DNA of 64,000 nt from Fusobacterium sp. (GTDB lineage Bacteria > Fusobacteriota > Fusobacteriia > Fusobacteriales > Fusobacteriaceae). Below, piece by piece: positions 8,639 to 18,574 of the stretch. The notes beneath the pieces were generated by a model. That model searched no databases. It was not told the origin of the DNA and was given only the letters and a program-made list of their open reading frames with translations. Numbering within the stretch: the first letter of the stretch is position 1; every line of letters begins with the position of its first letter. The stretch lies in assembly GCA_019416865.1 (NCBI GenBank), contig DXWL01000007.1, positions 1-64,000 of the forward strand. The letters run 5' to 3'. The position numbers and the translations under genes are program-made.

Positions 8639-11071
8639 TTAATATACTTTATGAGGTTTAATATTCCAGATTTCATCAGCATATCTCTTAATTGTATTAT
8701 CAGAAGAGAATATTCCTGAATTTGCTATGTTGATAAGGCTCATTCTCAGCCATCTTTCTCTATCTCTGTATAGATCATCAACTTTTCTTTGAGCTTCTAC
8801 ATATGATGCAAAATCTTTAAATACAAAGAACTCATCATTTGTATCAAATAGATTTTTAAGGATTAGATTAAATTCATCTGGTCCTACACCAAAGAATCCA
8901 TTTTGAAGTTGCTCTATAATAAGCTGAAGTCTTGGATCACTGTTAAATGTTTCTACAGCATTATATCCTCCATGAACATAATAATCCATTACTTGTTCAG
9001 AAGTAAGTCCGAATACTACAATATTCTCTCTTCCTACAGCTTGGTCTATCTCAACATTTGCTCCGTCAAGAGTAGCCATTGTTATTGCTCCGTTCATCAT
9101 AAACTTCATATTTCCTGTTCCTGAAGCCTCTTTTGAAGCTGTTGAAATTTGTTCACTGATATCCCCTGAAGGAATAACTTTCTCTGCAAGAGTTACTCCA
9201 TAGTTTTGAAGGAATACAACTTTGATTTTTCCTTTGATTTCAGGATCATTATTTACTTTATCAGCTACACAGTTGATAAGTTTTATAATTTGTTTTGCAA
9301 GATAGTATGCAGGAGCTGCCTTTGCACCAAAGAAGAATGTTCTTGGAACAATGTCCATATCAGGATTTGCTTTCAGCTCATTATAAAGATTCATAATATT
9401 AAATATATTCAGAAGCTGACGTTTGTAAGCATGAAGTCTTTTTACTTGGATATCATATATAGAGTTTGGATCTATATCAATACCATATTGTTTTTTGACA
9501 AACTCTGCCACTTCTACTTTTCTCTTATGTTTTATTGCTCCAATTTTTTCAAGAACTTCTTTATTGTCTACAAAATCCATAAGTTTTTTAATTTTTAAAG
9601 GTTCTGTTACCCATTCATCACCTATAGTTTTTACCATAAGATCTGCAAGATCAGTGTTAGCTTTTATAAGCCATCTTCTGTGAGTGATTCCATTTGTTTT
9701 ATTATTAAATCTATCTGGATACATCTCATAGAAATCTTTTAATTCTCTGTGTTTTAAGATCTCTGTATGAAGCCAAGCAACACCATTTGTTGAATGAGAA
9801 CCTACTATTGCAAGATTTGCCATTTTGATATTTCCATTTTGGATAATTGACATATTATTGATTTTGTTCCAATCTCCATAATATTTTTTTGAAATTTCAA
9901 GACAGAATCTTCTGTTTATCTCTTCAACTATCATATATATTCTTGGAAGAAGTTTTTCAAACATATCTTTAGGCCATTTTTCAAGAGCCTCTGCCATTAT
10001 TGTATGGTTAGTATATGCACAAGTTTTTACTGTAATTCTCCATGCTTCTTCCCAATCTAACTCTTCTTGGTCAAGAAGTATTCTCATAAGTTCAGCCACT
10101 GCAACAGCAGGGGGAGTATCATTAATATGGATAGCCACAAAGTTATGAAGCTCTGTTATTGGCTCTCCTGTCTTTTTAAATCTAGCAACTATTGTTTGGA
10201 TTCCAGCACTTACAAAGAAATATTCCTGTTTAAGTCTAAGTCTTCTTCCTGATTCACTTGAATCATCTGGATAAAGTACTTGTGAAATTTCCTCAACAGA
10301 ATATTTATGCTCAAGATATCTTAAATAATCTCCACGTTGAAGAGTTGAAAGATCTATATCTCCCTCTTCTACCTCAGCACTCCAAAGTCTTAAAGTGTTT
10401 ACATTTTTTGTAAGATATCCTACGATAGGTACATCGTAAGGAACAGCTCTTATAACTTCACAGTTTTCATAAACAGGTTTTAATCTGTTGTTTCCTGTTT
10501 TTTTCATGTAAACATTTCCGCCAAAGTTTATGTTTATTCCTCTGTTAGCTTTTTTTACTTCCCATACAAAGTCTGTTTTTAACCAGTCATCAAGTTTTTC
10601 AACTTGATATCCGTTTACTATTTTTTGTTTGAACAGACCATGTTTAAAACGAATTCCACATCCGTGAGCAGGAAGAGAAAGAGAAGCCATTGAGTCCATA
10701 AAACAAGCAGCAAGTCTTCCAAGTCCTCCGTTTCCAAGACCTGCATCAGGTTCCATAGCTGCAAGTTCATCAAGATCTATTCCAAGTTCTTCAAGAGCAT
10801 CACGGCAAAGATCTCTTATTCCTAAATTAATAAGATAAGTATTTAAAAGTTTTCCTATTAAAAATTCCATTGAAAAATAATAAGTTTGTTTTGCTTTGCT
10901 GTTAGTGTACTCTCTGTTTGTTTGAGCCCAGCCCTCTGTTACATAGTCTTTTATAAGCTTTCCAAGAGCCATGTATTTATGCTCCATAGAGGCTTCATTT
11001 ACACCTTCTGCAAATGTAAATGTCAGCCTTTTTATATAATCCTGTTTTATTTGTTCTTTAGTTATCTGCAA
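8639..11071 (-). CDS. glgP: Glycogen/maltodextrin phosphorylase
   Basis: A GT35 enzyme releasing glucose-1-phosphate from alpha-1,4-glucan with PLP as cofactor. The PLP-lysine motif EASGTGNMKFMMNG is near residue 655. The family motif GNGGLGRLAACFMDS is near residue 110. Length is 810 residues, typical. The frame begins with TTG at 11071 with AAGGAG somewhat far upstream; no better in-frame start exists. It lies between glgA and the GH13 gene, so synthesis and breakdown enzymes share one operon. Confidence 0.95.
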   Translation of the reverse strand: MQITKEQIKQDYIKRLTFTFAEGVNEASMEHKYMALGKLIKDYVTEGWAQTNREYTNSKAKQTYYFSMEFLIGKLLNTYLINLGIRDLCRDALEELGIDLDELAAMEPDAGLGNGGLGRLAACFMDSMASLSLPAHGCGIRFKHGLFKQKIVNGYQVEKLDDWLKTDFVWEVKKANRGININFGGNVYMKKTGNNRLKPVYENCEVIRAVPYDVPIVGYLTKNVNTLRLWSAEVEEGDIDLSTLQRGDYLRYLEHKYSVEEISQVLYPDDSSESGRRLRLKQEYFFVSAGIQTIVARFKKTGEPITELHNFVAIHINDTPPAVAVAELMRILLDQEELDWEEAWRITVKTCAYTNHTIMAEALEKWPKDMFEKLLPRIYMIVEEINRRFCLEISKKYYGDWNKINNMSIIQNGNIKMANLAIVGSHSTNGVAWLHTEILKHRELKDFYEMYPDRFNNKTNGITHRRWLIKANTDLADLMVKTIGDEWVTEPLKIKKLMDFVDNKEVLEKIGAIKHKRKVEVAEFVKKQYGIDIDPNSIYDIQVKRLHAYKRQLLNIFNIMNLYNELKANPDMDIVPRTFFFGAKAAPAYYLAKQIIKLINCVADKVNNDPEIKGKIKVVFLQNYGVTLAEKVIPSGDISEQISTASKEASGTGNMKFMMNGAITMATLDGANVEIDQAVGRENIVVFGLTSEQVMDYYVHGGYNAVETFNSDPRLQLIIEQLQNGFFGVGPDEFNLILKNLFDTNDEFFVFKDFASYVEAQRKVDDLYRDRERWLRMSLINIANSGIFSSDNTIKRYADEIWNIKPHKVY

Positions 11072-11091
11072 TCTGCTTCACTTCTCCTTAA

Positions 11092-12522
11092 CTATACCAT
11101 CTTTTTATATAAATCCATATATTTCTTAGCTGAATCTTTCCAGCTTGTTTCAGCTTTCATTCCATTTTTTTGAATTACAAGCCATTGTTTTTTGTCTTTG
11201 AATGTTTCTATTGCAAGTTGTATAACATTCAGCATATCATGAGCATTGTAGTTTGTGAATGAAAATCCGTTTCCCTCTCCTGTATACTTATTGTATGGAG
11301 TGATAGTGTCTTTAAGTCCCCCTGTTTCTCTTACAATAGGAACAGTTCCATATCTTAAAGCTATAAGCTGACCTATTCCACAAGGTTCAAACAATGAAGG
11401 CATCAAGAACATATCTGCTCCGGCATAAATAAGCTTTGCAAGTTTATCACTGAAACCTATATTTGATGAAAGTTTTTCAGGGTAAATATGTGAATAATAT
11501 TCAAACAGATCTTCATAAGCTTGATCCCCTGTTCCAAGAATAACAAGTTGAATATCAAGATGAAGTATCTCTTCAATCACACCTTTTATAAGGTCAAGCC
11601 CTTTTTGACTTACAAGTCTTGATACAAGTCCTATTACAGGAATATCTTTATTTACTGGCAGTCCAAGTTCTTTTTGAAGAGCTTCTTTATCCACAAGTTT
11701 ATTTTTCATTGTTGTAAGACCAAAAGTTTTTGGAATATCTTTATCTCTTCTTGGATTATAGGCATCGTGATCTATACCATTTACTATTCCGTAAAGTTTA
11801 TAGCTTATTCCATTTAAAAGTCCGTCAAGTTTTTCTCCATAATACGGAGTTCTTATTTCATTAGCATAAGTTTCACTCACTGTTGTTACAATGTCAGAAT
11901 ATATTATTCCACCTTTCATAAATGAAACAGCATCATAATATTTTAATTTATCCTCTGTAAAGTAAGAATAGTCAAGCCCTAAAAGCTCTGTAAGTATAGT
12001 TTTTGAGAATATTCCCTGATATCTTAAATTGTGTATTGTAAACATTGTTTTTATATTTTGGAATCTTATATCATATCTGTAGAAAGCTTCCAAAAATACT
12101 GGTACCATTCCTGAATGCCAGTCATTACAGTGGATAACTTCAGGGATGAAGTTATCCATATATTTTATTGCCTCTAAGACACCTCTTGAGAAGAAAGCAA
12201 AAATCTCTCCATCATCATAATGTCCATATGGTTCATTTCTTTTAAAATAATATTCATTATCTAAAAAATAAAAATCAATTCCGTCATGTTTTAAATGATC
12301 AAGTCCACAGTATTGGTTTCTCCATCCTACAGGAACTGTAAATTCTGCAATATGATCCATCTTTGATTTAAATTCATCAGAGATTTTTCCATATTTAGGT
12401 ATTATTACTCTTATATCTGTCCCTGCTTTTTTAAGAGCTTTAGGCAAAGAGTGTGCTACATCTGCAAGTCCCCCTGTCTTTAAAAACGGAGCAGCTTCTG
12501 AAGCTACAAATAGTATTTTCAT
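11092..12522 (-). CDS. glgA: Glycogen synthase (ADP-glucose type)
   Basis: A GT5 transferase that extends glycogen from ADP-glucose. The N-terminal ADP-glucose motif KTGGLADV is at about residues 15-22. The C-terminal PSLFEPCGIGQLIALRYGTVP carries the family's conserved Glu. The length of 476 residues is normal. GGAGG precedes the ATG. It sits downstream of glgD and upstream of glgP in the same operon. Confidence 0.96.
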   Translation of the reverse strand: MKILFVASEAAPFLKTGGLADVAHSLPKALKKAGTDIRVIIPKYGKISDEFKSKMDHIAEFTVPVGWRNQYCGLDHLKHDGIDFYFLDNEYYFKRNEPYGHYDDGEIFAFFSRGVLEAIKYMDNFIPEVIHCNDWHSGMVPVFLEAFYRYDIRFQNIKTMFTIHNLRYQGIFSKTILTELLGLDYSYFTEDKLKYYDAVSFMKGGIIYSDIVTTVSETYANEIRTPYYGEKLDGLLNGISYKLYGIVNGIDHDAYNPRRDKDIPKTFGLTTMKNKLVDKEALQKELGLPVNKDIPVIGLVSRLVSQKGLDLIKGVIEEILHLDIQLVILGTGDQAYEDLFEYYSHIYPEKLSSNIGFSDKLAKLIYAGADMFLMPSLFEPCGIGQLIALRYGTVPIVRETGGLKDTITPYNKYTGEGNGFSFTNYNAHDMLNVIQLAIETFKDKKQWLVIQKNGMKAETSWKDSAKKYMDLYKKMV

Positions 12523-12546
12523 TTTAGTGCCTCCTTTTATCTAAAA

Positions 12547-13662
12547 CTATCTATGAGCAATTTCTTTTTCTATAACTAGAGGATAGATATCACTTCCCTT
12601 AAGTTCTGTTCCTGCATCAAGGGTAACATTTTTATCTATAATTACATTTTTGATTTTAACTCCGCTTTTTATTGTACAGTTTTGAAGTAAGATACAGTTT
12701 TCAACTTCTGCTCCCTCTTCAATAACAGTATATCTTGAAACAATACTATGTTTTACAGTTCCTTTTATGATACATCCATTTGCCACAAGAGCATTTTGAA
12801 CAACTGAACCATCATAGTATCTCGTAGGAGGTGAATCTTTTGATTTACTGTAAATTGGGTTTGAGTCATTGAAGAACAGCTCTTTTGTTACATCTACAGA
12901 AAGCATATCCATGTTTGTTTTGTAGTAAGAAAGCAGTGAGTTTATACAAGCAAGATATCCTTTATATTCAAATCCTTTTACTACAAGTTTTCCTATATTT
13001 TCATATATTACGGCTTTCATATTATATGCATAATCTATATATGCACATTTTTCAATAAGATTTAGAAGAAGTTCTTTCTTCATAATAAATATTTCTGTAC
13101 AAATATTTGCTTGTGGATTGCTTCCAAGATTTTTAGTTATGTCTATAACTCTTCCTTCTGCGTCCATTGATAAAGCATCACAGTTTAAGAAGTTTTTATC
13201 TGCATCATTTACTCTTTTATAAATAACAGTGATATCTCTTCCTGATGATTCATGAGCAGCAACTGCTGCTTTTAAATCAAGGTTAGCTATCATATATGTT
13301 GAAGAGAAAATAACATTTTCCTCTTTAGCTTTATATAAGAATTCAAGGTTGTCTTTTAACATTTGTACATCATAGTTTGCATTCATGCTTCTGTTAAAGC
13401 TGAACATAAATATTCCGCCGTGATGTCTGTTAAGTTCCCATGGACGACCTGTTCCAACATGGTCTCTCAATGAACGAGAATCATTATCTGTAAATATTCC
13501 CACAGTAGTGATTCCTGCATTTGACATATTAGAAAGCATAAAGTCAACAACTCTATATTTTCCTGCCAAAGGAATTGATGCTACTGCTCTGTGGGCAGCT
13601 AGTCTTCTCAAGTTTTCTTTATTTTCAATAGCACTTAAAATTCCAATATAATTCTTAAGCAT
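12547..13662 (-). CDS. glgD: GlgD, regulatory-type subunit of ADP-glucose pyrophosphorylase
   Basis: A paralogue of the next gene upstream (GlgC) with the same nucleotidyltransferase plus left-handed beta-helix layout. The catalytic N-terminal signature is altered: the GGxGxRL loop of GlgC is replaced by SAIENKENLRRL. This is how GlgD of Firmicutes and relatives differs; there GlgD modulates GlgC within a GlgCD complex. Length is 371 residues. AGGGGAG precedes the start. Confidence 0.9.
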   Translation of the reverse strand: MLKNYIGILSAIENKENLRRLAAHRAVASIPLAGKYRVVDFMLSNMSNAGITTVGIFTDNDSRSLRDHVGTGRPWELNRHHGGIFMFSFNRSMNANYDVQMLKDNLEFLYKAKEENVIFSSTYMIANLDLKAAVAAHESSGRDITVIYKRVNDADKNFLNCDALSMDAEGRVIDITKNLGSNPQANICTEIFIMKKELLLNLIEKCAYIDYAYNMKAVIYENIGKLVVKGFEYKGYLACINSLLSYYKTNMDMLSVDVTKELFFNDSNPIYSKSKDSPPTRYYDGSVVQNALVANGCIIKGTVKHSIVSRYTVIEEGAEVENCILLQNCTIKSGVKIKNVIIDKNVTLDAGTELKGSDIYPLVIEKEIAHR

Positions 13663-13682
13663 AATTTTACATCTCCCCTCAA

Positions 13683-14822
13683 TTATTTAATTATATTTTC
13701 AGTTACAACTCTGTCTTCTTCTACTAAAAGTATTTCTGATTTTCCTGCAATTTCAAGATTATCTTTTACAACAACTTTTCTTCCAAAGATAGCTTTATCA
13801 ACTGTTGAATTCTTTCCTATTACTGTATCACACATAATTACAGAGTTTGTAACCTTAGCTCCTTTTTCTATGTGTACTCCTGAAAATAGAACTGAGTTTT
13901 CAACTTCCCCTTCAATTACACACCCTTCTGTAATAAGAGAGTTTTTAATTTTAGCTGTTTCTCCTATAACTTGACCTGGTTTGTTATGTGCTTGTGAATA
14001 AATTTTCCAGTTTTTATCATAAATATCAAAGTCTACATCTTTATTTAATAAATCCATATTAGCTTCCCATAAGCTTTCTACTGTTCCAACGTCTTTCCAG
14101 TATCCTTTAAATGGGTAAGCCATAAATTTTTTGTTTTCTCCTAAAAGTTTAGGAATAATATCTTTTCCAAAGTCATTTGAAGATTCAGAGTTTGCTTCAT
14201 CTTCTATCAATGCTTTTTTAAGAGTTTTCCAGTTGAAAATATATATTCCCATTGAAGCAAGTGTACTTTTTGGATTAGCAGGTTTTTCTTCAAATTCATA
14301 GATTTGTTTATCTTCATTAACATTCATAATTCCAAATCTTGAAGCTTCTTTAAGAGAAACCTCTATAACTGCTATTGTAGCATCTGCGTTGTGTGCTTTA
14401 TGGTAATCAAGCATTTTATTGTAGTCCATTTTGTAAATGTGATCTCCTGAAAGGATAAGAACATATTCAGGATCATATTCATCAATGAAGTCCATATTTT
14501 GATATATTGAGTTAGCAGTTCCCTTATACCACCAACCACCTGTTTCCCGCATATATGGAGGCAGTAAGCTTATTCCTCCAAAGTTTCTGTCTAAGTCCCA
14601 AGCTCTACCTATTCCGATATAGTTATTAAGAATTTGAGGTTTGTATTGGATCAATACTCCTACTGTATCAATACCAGAATTTGTACAGTTACTTAAAGGG
14701 AAATCTATAATTCTATATTTTCCCCCAAAAGGAACAGCAGGTTTTGCATTGTTTTTAGTTAATAGTTTTAGTCTGCTTCCTTGTCCACCGGCTAAGACCA
14801 TTGCAACGATTTCTTTTTTCAT
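13683..14822 (-). CDS. glgC: Glucose-1-phosphate adenylyltransferase (ADP-glucose pyrophosphorylase)
   Basis: Makes ADP-glucose from glucose-1-phosphate and ATP, the committed step of glycogen synthesis. The nucleotide-binding signature [11 protein letters not shown] and the [12 protein letters not shown] motif are at the N-terminus. [11 protein letters not shown] and the substrate motif FEEKPANP follow, with hexapeptide beta-helix repeats after residue 290. Length 379. AAGGAG precedes the ATG. Confidence 0.95.
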   Translation of the reverse strand: MKKEIVAMVLAGGQGSRLKLLTKNNAKPAVPFGGKYRIIDFPLSNCTNSGIDTVGVLIQYKPQILNNYIGIGRAWDLDRNFGGISLLPPYMRETGGWWYKGTANSIYQNMDFIDEYDPEYVLILSGDHIYKMDYNKMLDYHKAHNADATIAVIEVSLKEASRFGIMNVNEDKQIYEFEEKPANPKSTLASMGIYIFNWKTLKKALIEDEANSESSNDFGKDIIPKLLGENKKFMAYPFKGYWKDVGTVESLWEANMDLLNKDVDFDIYDKNWKIYSQAHNKPGQVIGETAKIKNSLITEGCVIEGEVENSVLFSGVHIEKGAKVTNSVIMCDTVIGKNSTVDKAIFGRKVVVKDNLEIAGKSEILLVEEDRVVTENIIK

Positions 14823-14873
14823 AAATATCTACTCCTTCCTAGTTTTCAGTTTTTGTATGAATTATAAATTATT

Positions 14874-16847
14874 TCATTTTATTAACTTACTAAAATTACC
14901 ATTTTTTGAAGCAAATTTAGGCTTTAAGATTATTGTTGACAGTGGAGGAATCTCCAAAGATACAGAATACGGCATACCATGTTTTTCTTCTGTAAGAGGT
15001 TTGATTATTCCCATATTTCTTACATTAGAACCTCCATAAATATCTCTGTCGCTGTTAAATATCTCTTCATAATCAGTGATTCTTGGAATACCCACTTTAA
15101 AGTTAGAGTAACGAACAGGGGTAAAGTTGCAGATAATCACTAGGTAATCATCTTTATCTCTGCTCTTTCTCACATAGGATATAATACTTTGATCTGCATT
15201 ATTATGATCTATCCATTGGAATCCATCACTTGTACAGTCAAGTTCCCAAAGAGCTTTTTCTCTCTTGTAAAGATGGTTAAGATCTCTTACATAAGATTTC
15301 ATGCTGTCATGTATTGGGTATTTAAGAAGCTTCCACTCCAGCTCCTCATAAAATCTCCATTCAATAAACTGCCCAAATTCTCCTCCCATAAACAGAAGTT
15401 TTTTCCCTGGATGTGTGTACATATATCCATAAAACATTCTAAGAGATGCAAATTTATTTTCATAATGTCCAAACATCTTATCAAGAAGTGATTTTTTACC
15501 ATGAACCACTTCATCATGAGAAAGGGACAGAATAAAGTTTTCTGAAAAACTGTACATTAAAGAGAAAGTTATCAGATTATGATTGTATTTTCTGTAAATA
15601 GGGTCAAGTTCCATATACTTAAGCATATCATTCATCCAACCCATATTCCATTTATAGTTAAATCCAAGCCCTCCTATATATGAAGGTCTTGTTACAAGAG
15701 GCCAAGCTGTAGCCTCTTCTGCTATCATAAGAGGATTTTTGAAGTGTTCAAAAACTGTTTTGTTAAGCTCTCTCAAAAATTCAATAGCTTCTAAATCTTC
15801 ATCTCCTCCATATTTATTTTTAAGCCCATGAATTTCTGGTTTTCCATATTCCATGTATATAACATTGGAAATTGCATCTGCCCTTATTCCATCTATATGA
15901 TACACTTCATACAGGAATACAGCATTTGAAACAAGAAAACTTCTTACCTCAGGACTTCCTAAATTAAAGTTTGCTGTTCCCCAGCCATAATTCTCTCCTC
16001 TTCTGTCATCTTCATATTCATAAAGAGGAGTTCCGTCAAATCTATACAATCCATGAGAATCTTTACAAAAATGTCCTGGAACCCAGTCCATTATAATTCC
16101 GATTCCTGCTTTATGAAGTTCATTTACAAAATATTTGAAATCTTCAGGCTCTCCATATCTGCTTGTCATAGAAAAATATCCTGTAACCTGATATCCCCAT
16201 GAAGCATCTAATGGATGTTCTGCAAGAGGCATCACTTCTATATGAGTATACCCCATCTCTTGAATATATGGGATAAGTTTTTTGGCTATCTCTCTATATG
16301 TGTAAAATCCTCTACCATCTTCCTCTTTTTCTTTTCCCTCTTCTTTTTCAACAGGTCTTTTTTTCCAAGAACCAAGATGAAGTTCATATATATTCATAGG
16401 TTTCTCATAAGAGTTCCATTCTGCTCTTTTTTCAAGCCACTCGCTGTCCTCCCACGGATATTCTGAAAGTACATCTTTTATTACAGAAGCTGTATTTGGT
16501 CTTAATTCTGAAAAGAAAGCAAAGGGATCTGATTTTAAAAATTTTTTTCCTTTTTTAGGAAGAATCTCATATTTATAAATATCTCCCTCTTTTAAACCAG
16601 GAATAAAAATTGACCAAATTCCTTGAAAAGGATCAAATTTCATCAGATGTTTTTTCCCATTCCATTTATTAAATTCACCTACAACTCTTACTTCCTGTGC
16701 ATTTGGAGCCCATACTTTAAATTCTGCTCCAGCTGCTCCCTTGCTTTTTGTAAGCTTACTTCCTAAAAGATGATGAAGCCTTGGATTTATTTTTTCGTGA
16801 AACTGTTTCATCTCATCACTAAAACTTAAAGAATTTTTTGTAACCAT
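14874..16847 (-). CDS. glgB: 1,4-alpha-glucan branching enzyme
   Basis: A GH13 enzyme that adds alpha-1,6 branches to glycogen. A CBM48 domain near residues 30-110 (FKVWAPNAQEVRVVGEFNKW) comes first. The barrel has MDWVPGHF, GIRADAISNV (nucleophile), MIAEEATAWP (acid/base) and LSLSHDEVVHG. I chose ATG 16847 (657 residues) because GGGGTGA precedes it; the frame is open to 16898 but without a site. It is the first gene of the glg operon. Confidence 0.95.
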   Translation of the reverse strand: MVTKNSLSFSDEMKQFHEKINPRLHHLLGSKLTKSKGAAGAEFKVWAPNAQEVRVVGEFNKWNGKKHLMKFDPFQGIWSIFIPGLKEGDIYKYEILPKKGKKFLKSDPFAFFSELRPNTASVIKDVLSEYPWEDSEWLEKRAEWNSYEKPMNIYELHLGSWKKRPVEKEEGKEKEEDGRGFYTYREIAKKLIPYIQEMGYTHIEVMPLAEHPLDASWGYQVTGYFSMTSRYGEPEDFKYFVNELHKAGIGIIMDWVPGHFCKDSHGLYRFDGTPLYEYEDDRRGENYGWGTANFNLGSPEVRSFLVSNAVFLYEVYHIDGIRADAISNVIYMEYGKPEIHGLKNKYGGDEDLEAIEFLRELNKTVFEHFKNPLMIAEEATAWPLVTRPSYIGGLGFNYKWNMGWMNDMLKYMELDPIYRKYNHNLITFSLMYSFSENFILSLSHDEVVHGKKSLLDKMFGHYENKFASLRMFYGYMYTHPGKKLLFMGGEFGQFIEWRFYEELEWKLLKYPIHDSMKSYVRDLNHLYKREKALWELDCTSDGFQWIDHNNADQSIISYVRKSRDKDDYLVIICNFTPVRYSNFKVGIPRITDYEEIFNSDRDIYGGSNVRNMGIIKPLTEEKHGMPYSVSLEIPPLSTIILKPKFASKNGNFSKLIK

Positions 16848-16894
16848 TTTTTTCACCCCGTTAGTATTTGATGAACCATATTTATATATAATAA

Positions 16895-16920
16895 ACAAAA
16901 AACCAAGCTGTTATACTTGG
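16895..16920 (-). terminator. Terminator overlapping the end of the DUF523 gene
   Basis: On the minus strand ACCAAG, a loop and CTTGGT are followed by TTTTTTG. The stem overlaps the stop codon of the upstream gene. Its short stem suggests only partial termination before glgB. Confidence 0.6.
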
Positions 16921-17366
16921 TCATTGAAAAACTGTGCCAGATAATCCTCACTGGAAAAAACTTTTATACCATTTTTTATAAACAAATCCGCAGTAATCCC
17001 GTTACCAACTATTAAATTCTTGGAAAATGTTCCATCATATATTTTCCCACATCCACATGAGGGACTTCTGCTCTGAAGAACAGCTGTGGTAATACCCAAC
17101 GCCTTTGCAACAGCCAAAGCTCTCTCTGCTCCAAGAATATATTCCTTTGTAACATCTGTTCCTGTTTTTGTAGCTACTTTAAGATTTTCAGCTTCATCTT
17201 TCATTATTTCTGCTGGTTCTCTGGGAGTTTTTAACCCTCCAAGCTGCTCAGGACACACAGGGACAGCTTTTCCACTGTTAACAAGATTTTCAAAACATGG
17301 ATGATGATTATTTTTTCCACTGTATTTGCAGTTTATTCCTGCAAGGCATGAACTTATAAGTATCAA
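16911..17366 (-). CDS. DUF523 family protein
   Basis: The sequence has the DUF523 pattern: ISSCLAGINCKYSG at the start, VPVCPEQLGGLKTPREPAEI near residue 36, and LQSRSPSCGCGKIYDG near residue 97. Conserved Cys residues suggest metal or thiol chemistry, but the family function is not established. Length 151 residues. Start is TTG at 17366 with AGGGGG upstream. It lies between the pseudouridine synthase gene and glgB, all on one strand. Confidence 0.85.
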   Translation of the reverse strand: MILISSCLAGINCKYSGKNNHHPCFENLVNSGKAVPVCPEQLGGLKTPREPAEIMKDEAENLKVATKTGTDVTKEYILGAERALAVAKALGITTAVLQSRSPSCGCGKIYDGTFSKNLIVGNGITADLFIKNGIKVFSSEDYLAQFFNDQV

Positions 17367-17399
17367 CTAAACCGCCCCCTGACCCTTTTAATTTAAAAC

Positions 17400-18281
17400 T
17401 TATTTTTTAAACATAGATAAAAATTTTACAGGTATTCCTGTTTGGAATGAAAGAATTTTTCCTGTTTTTGGATGTTTGAATACGATTGATTTAGCATGAA
17501 GTCCTAAACGCCCTAAAGGATTTGTAGTTGCTCCGTATTTTTTATCTCCTACAACACTATGCCCTAGTGTCTGCATATGTACACGAATCTGATTCTTTCT
17601 TCCTGTTTCTATTTTTGCTTCTACAAGTGAAAATCCTCTGCTTCTTCTTAAAACATTGTAATGAGTGATGGCTTTTTTAGAACCCTCTATCTCTTTTTCA
17701 CTTGAAAAAGTAACCATAGCCGAATTTTCTTTTAAATATGAGATGATTGTATCACTGTTCTTCTCAACTTTTCCTTCAACAACTGCCACATATGTTCTCT
17801 CCAAAACCATATCCTGCCAGTTTGTTTGAAGAATTTGCTGCATCTCTTCTGTTTTTGCAAAAATCATAACCCCTGAAGTTTCTCTGTCAAGTCTGTGTAC
17901 TATAAACAGCTTTTCATGAGGATTTCTTGATTTTACATAATTTTTTACCATATTATATGCTGTCTTATCTCTCTCTTTGTCTGTTGCAATAGAAAGTATT
18001 CCCGAAGATTTTTCAACAGCAATCAGATATTCATCTTCGTAAACCACTTTTATTCCCTTTATCTCTTTTTCCTGAAGTCTTGATCTTGTAATCATTATCT
18101 CCTGTCCAGGCTCTACAATGTGATTAAACTGAGATATAGGCATTCTGTCTACTAACACCTGTTTGTTTTTTAAAAGTGATTTTATGTTGTTTCTGTTTTT
18201 ACCAGGCAGATTTTCTATTAAAAATTTCATTAATTCATTCTGCTCTTTTACTTTTAGTATTATGTTACCTTTTTCTTTCAA
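17400..18281 (-). CDS. RluA-family pseudouridine synthase
   Basis: Isomerises specific uridines in RNA (rRNA or tRNA; target not readable from sequence). The catalytic motif HRLDRETSGVMIFAKT is near residue 128. An N-terminal S4 RNA-binding region (residues about 15-75) precedes it, and GRKNQIRVHMQTLGHSVVGD follows. Length 293. The start is TTG at 18281 with AGGAGG just upstream, so the non-ATG start is well supported. Confidence 0.92.
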   Translation of the reverse strand: MKEKGNIILKVKEQNELMKFLIENLPGKNRNNIKSLLKNKQVLVDRMPISQFNHIVEPGQEIMITRSRLQEKEIKGIKVVYEDEYLIAVEKSSGILSIATDKERDKTAYNMVKNYVKSRNPHEKLFIVHRLDRETSGVMIFAKTEEMQQILQTNWQDMVLERTYVAVVEGKVEKNSDTIISYLKENSAMVTFSSEKEIEGSKKAITHYNVLRRSRGFSLVEAKIETGRKNQIRVHMQTLGHSVVGDKKYGATTNPLGRLGLHAKSIVFKHPKTGKILSFQTGIPVKFLSMFKK

Positions 18282-18574
18282 TGTTCCTCCTAATTTATCT
18301 AATACTAAGTTACTAATAATTTTACCATATTTCTGTAAAATTTTTTAGGATTATTTTCAAAGTTTCAATATCTGTACATTTAAGAGCAAGGTGTATGTTT
18401 ATAATCTCTGTAATTTTCGTTACAAAAAAATATTTAAAAAACATAACTTTTTTTAAATGTTCATGAAATAATATACAGAAATCATTACTGTAAAAAATCC
18501 ATGCTCTAAAACAGCATATCTTAATAAATAAAAAAACCGCTAAACAGATAGCGGCTTTTAAGTTCAGTTTTTAA
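18282..18574. other. Gap without a gene between rluA-type gene and nagA
   Basis: About 290 bases, very AT-rich. Apart from the nagA terminator at its right end and the Shine-Dalgarno of the pseudouridine synthase gene at its left end I see no ORF, repeat or recognised RNA. Confidence 0.6.
18531..18556 (-). terminator. Terminator of nagA
   Basis: On the minus strand CCGCTA, loop TCTGTT and TAGCGG are followed by TTTTTTT. It starts about 20 bases after the nagA stop. Confidence 0.8.

Noticed and set aside
16875..16895. Promoter for glgB in the short gap after the DUF523 gene
   Set aside because: TATA-rich sequence is present, but no -35/-10 pair at good spacing could be defined.
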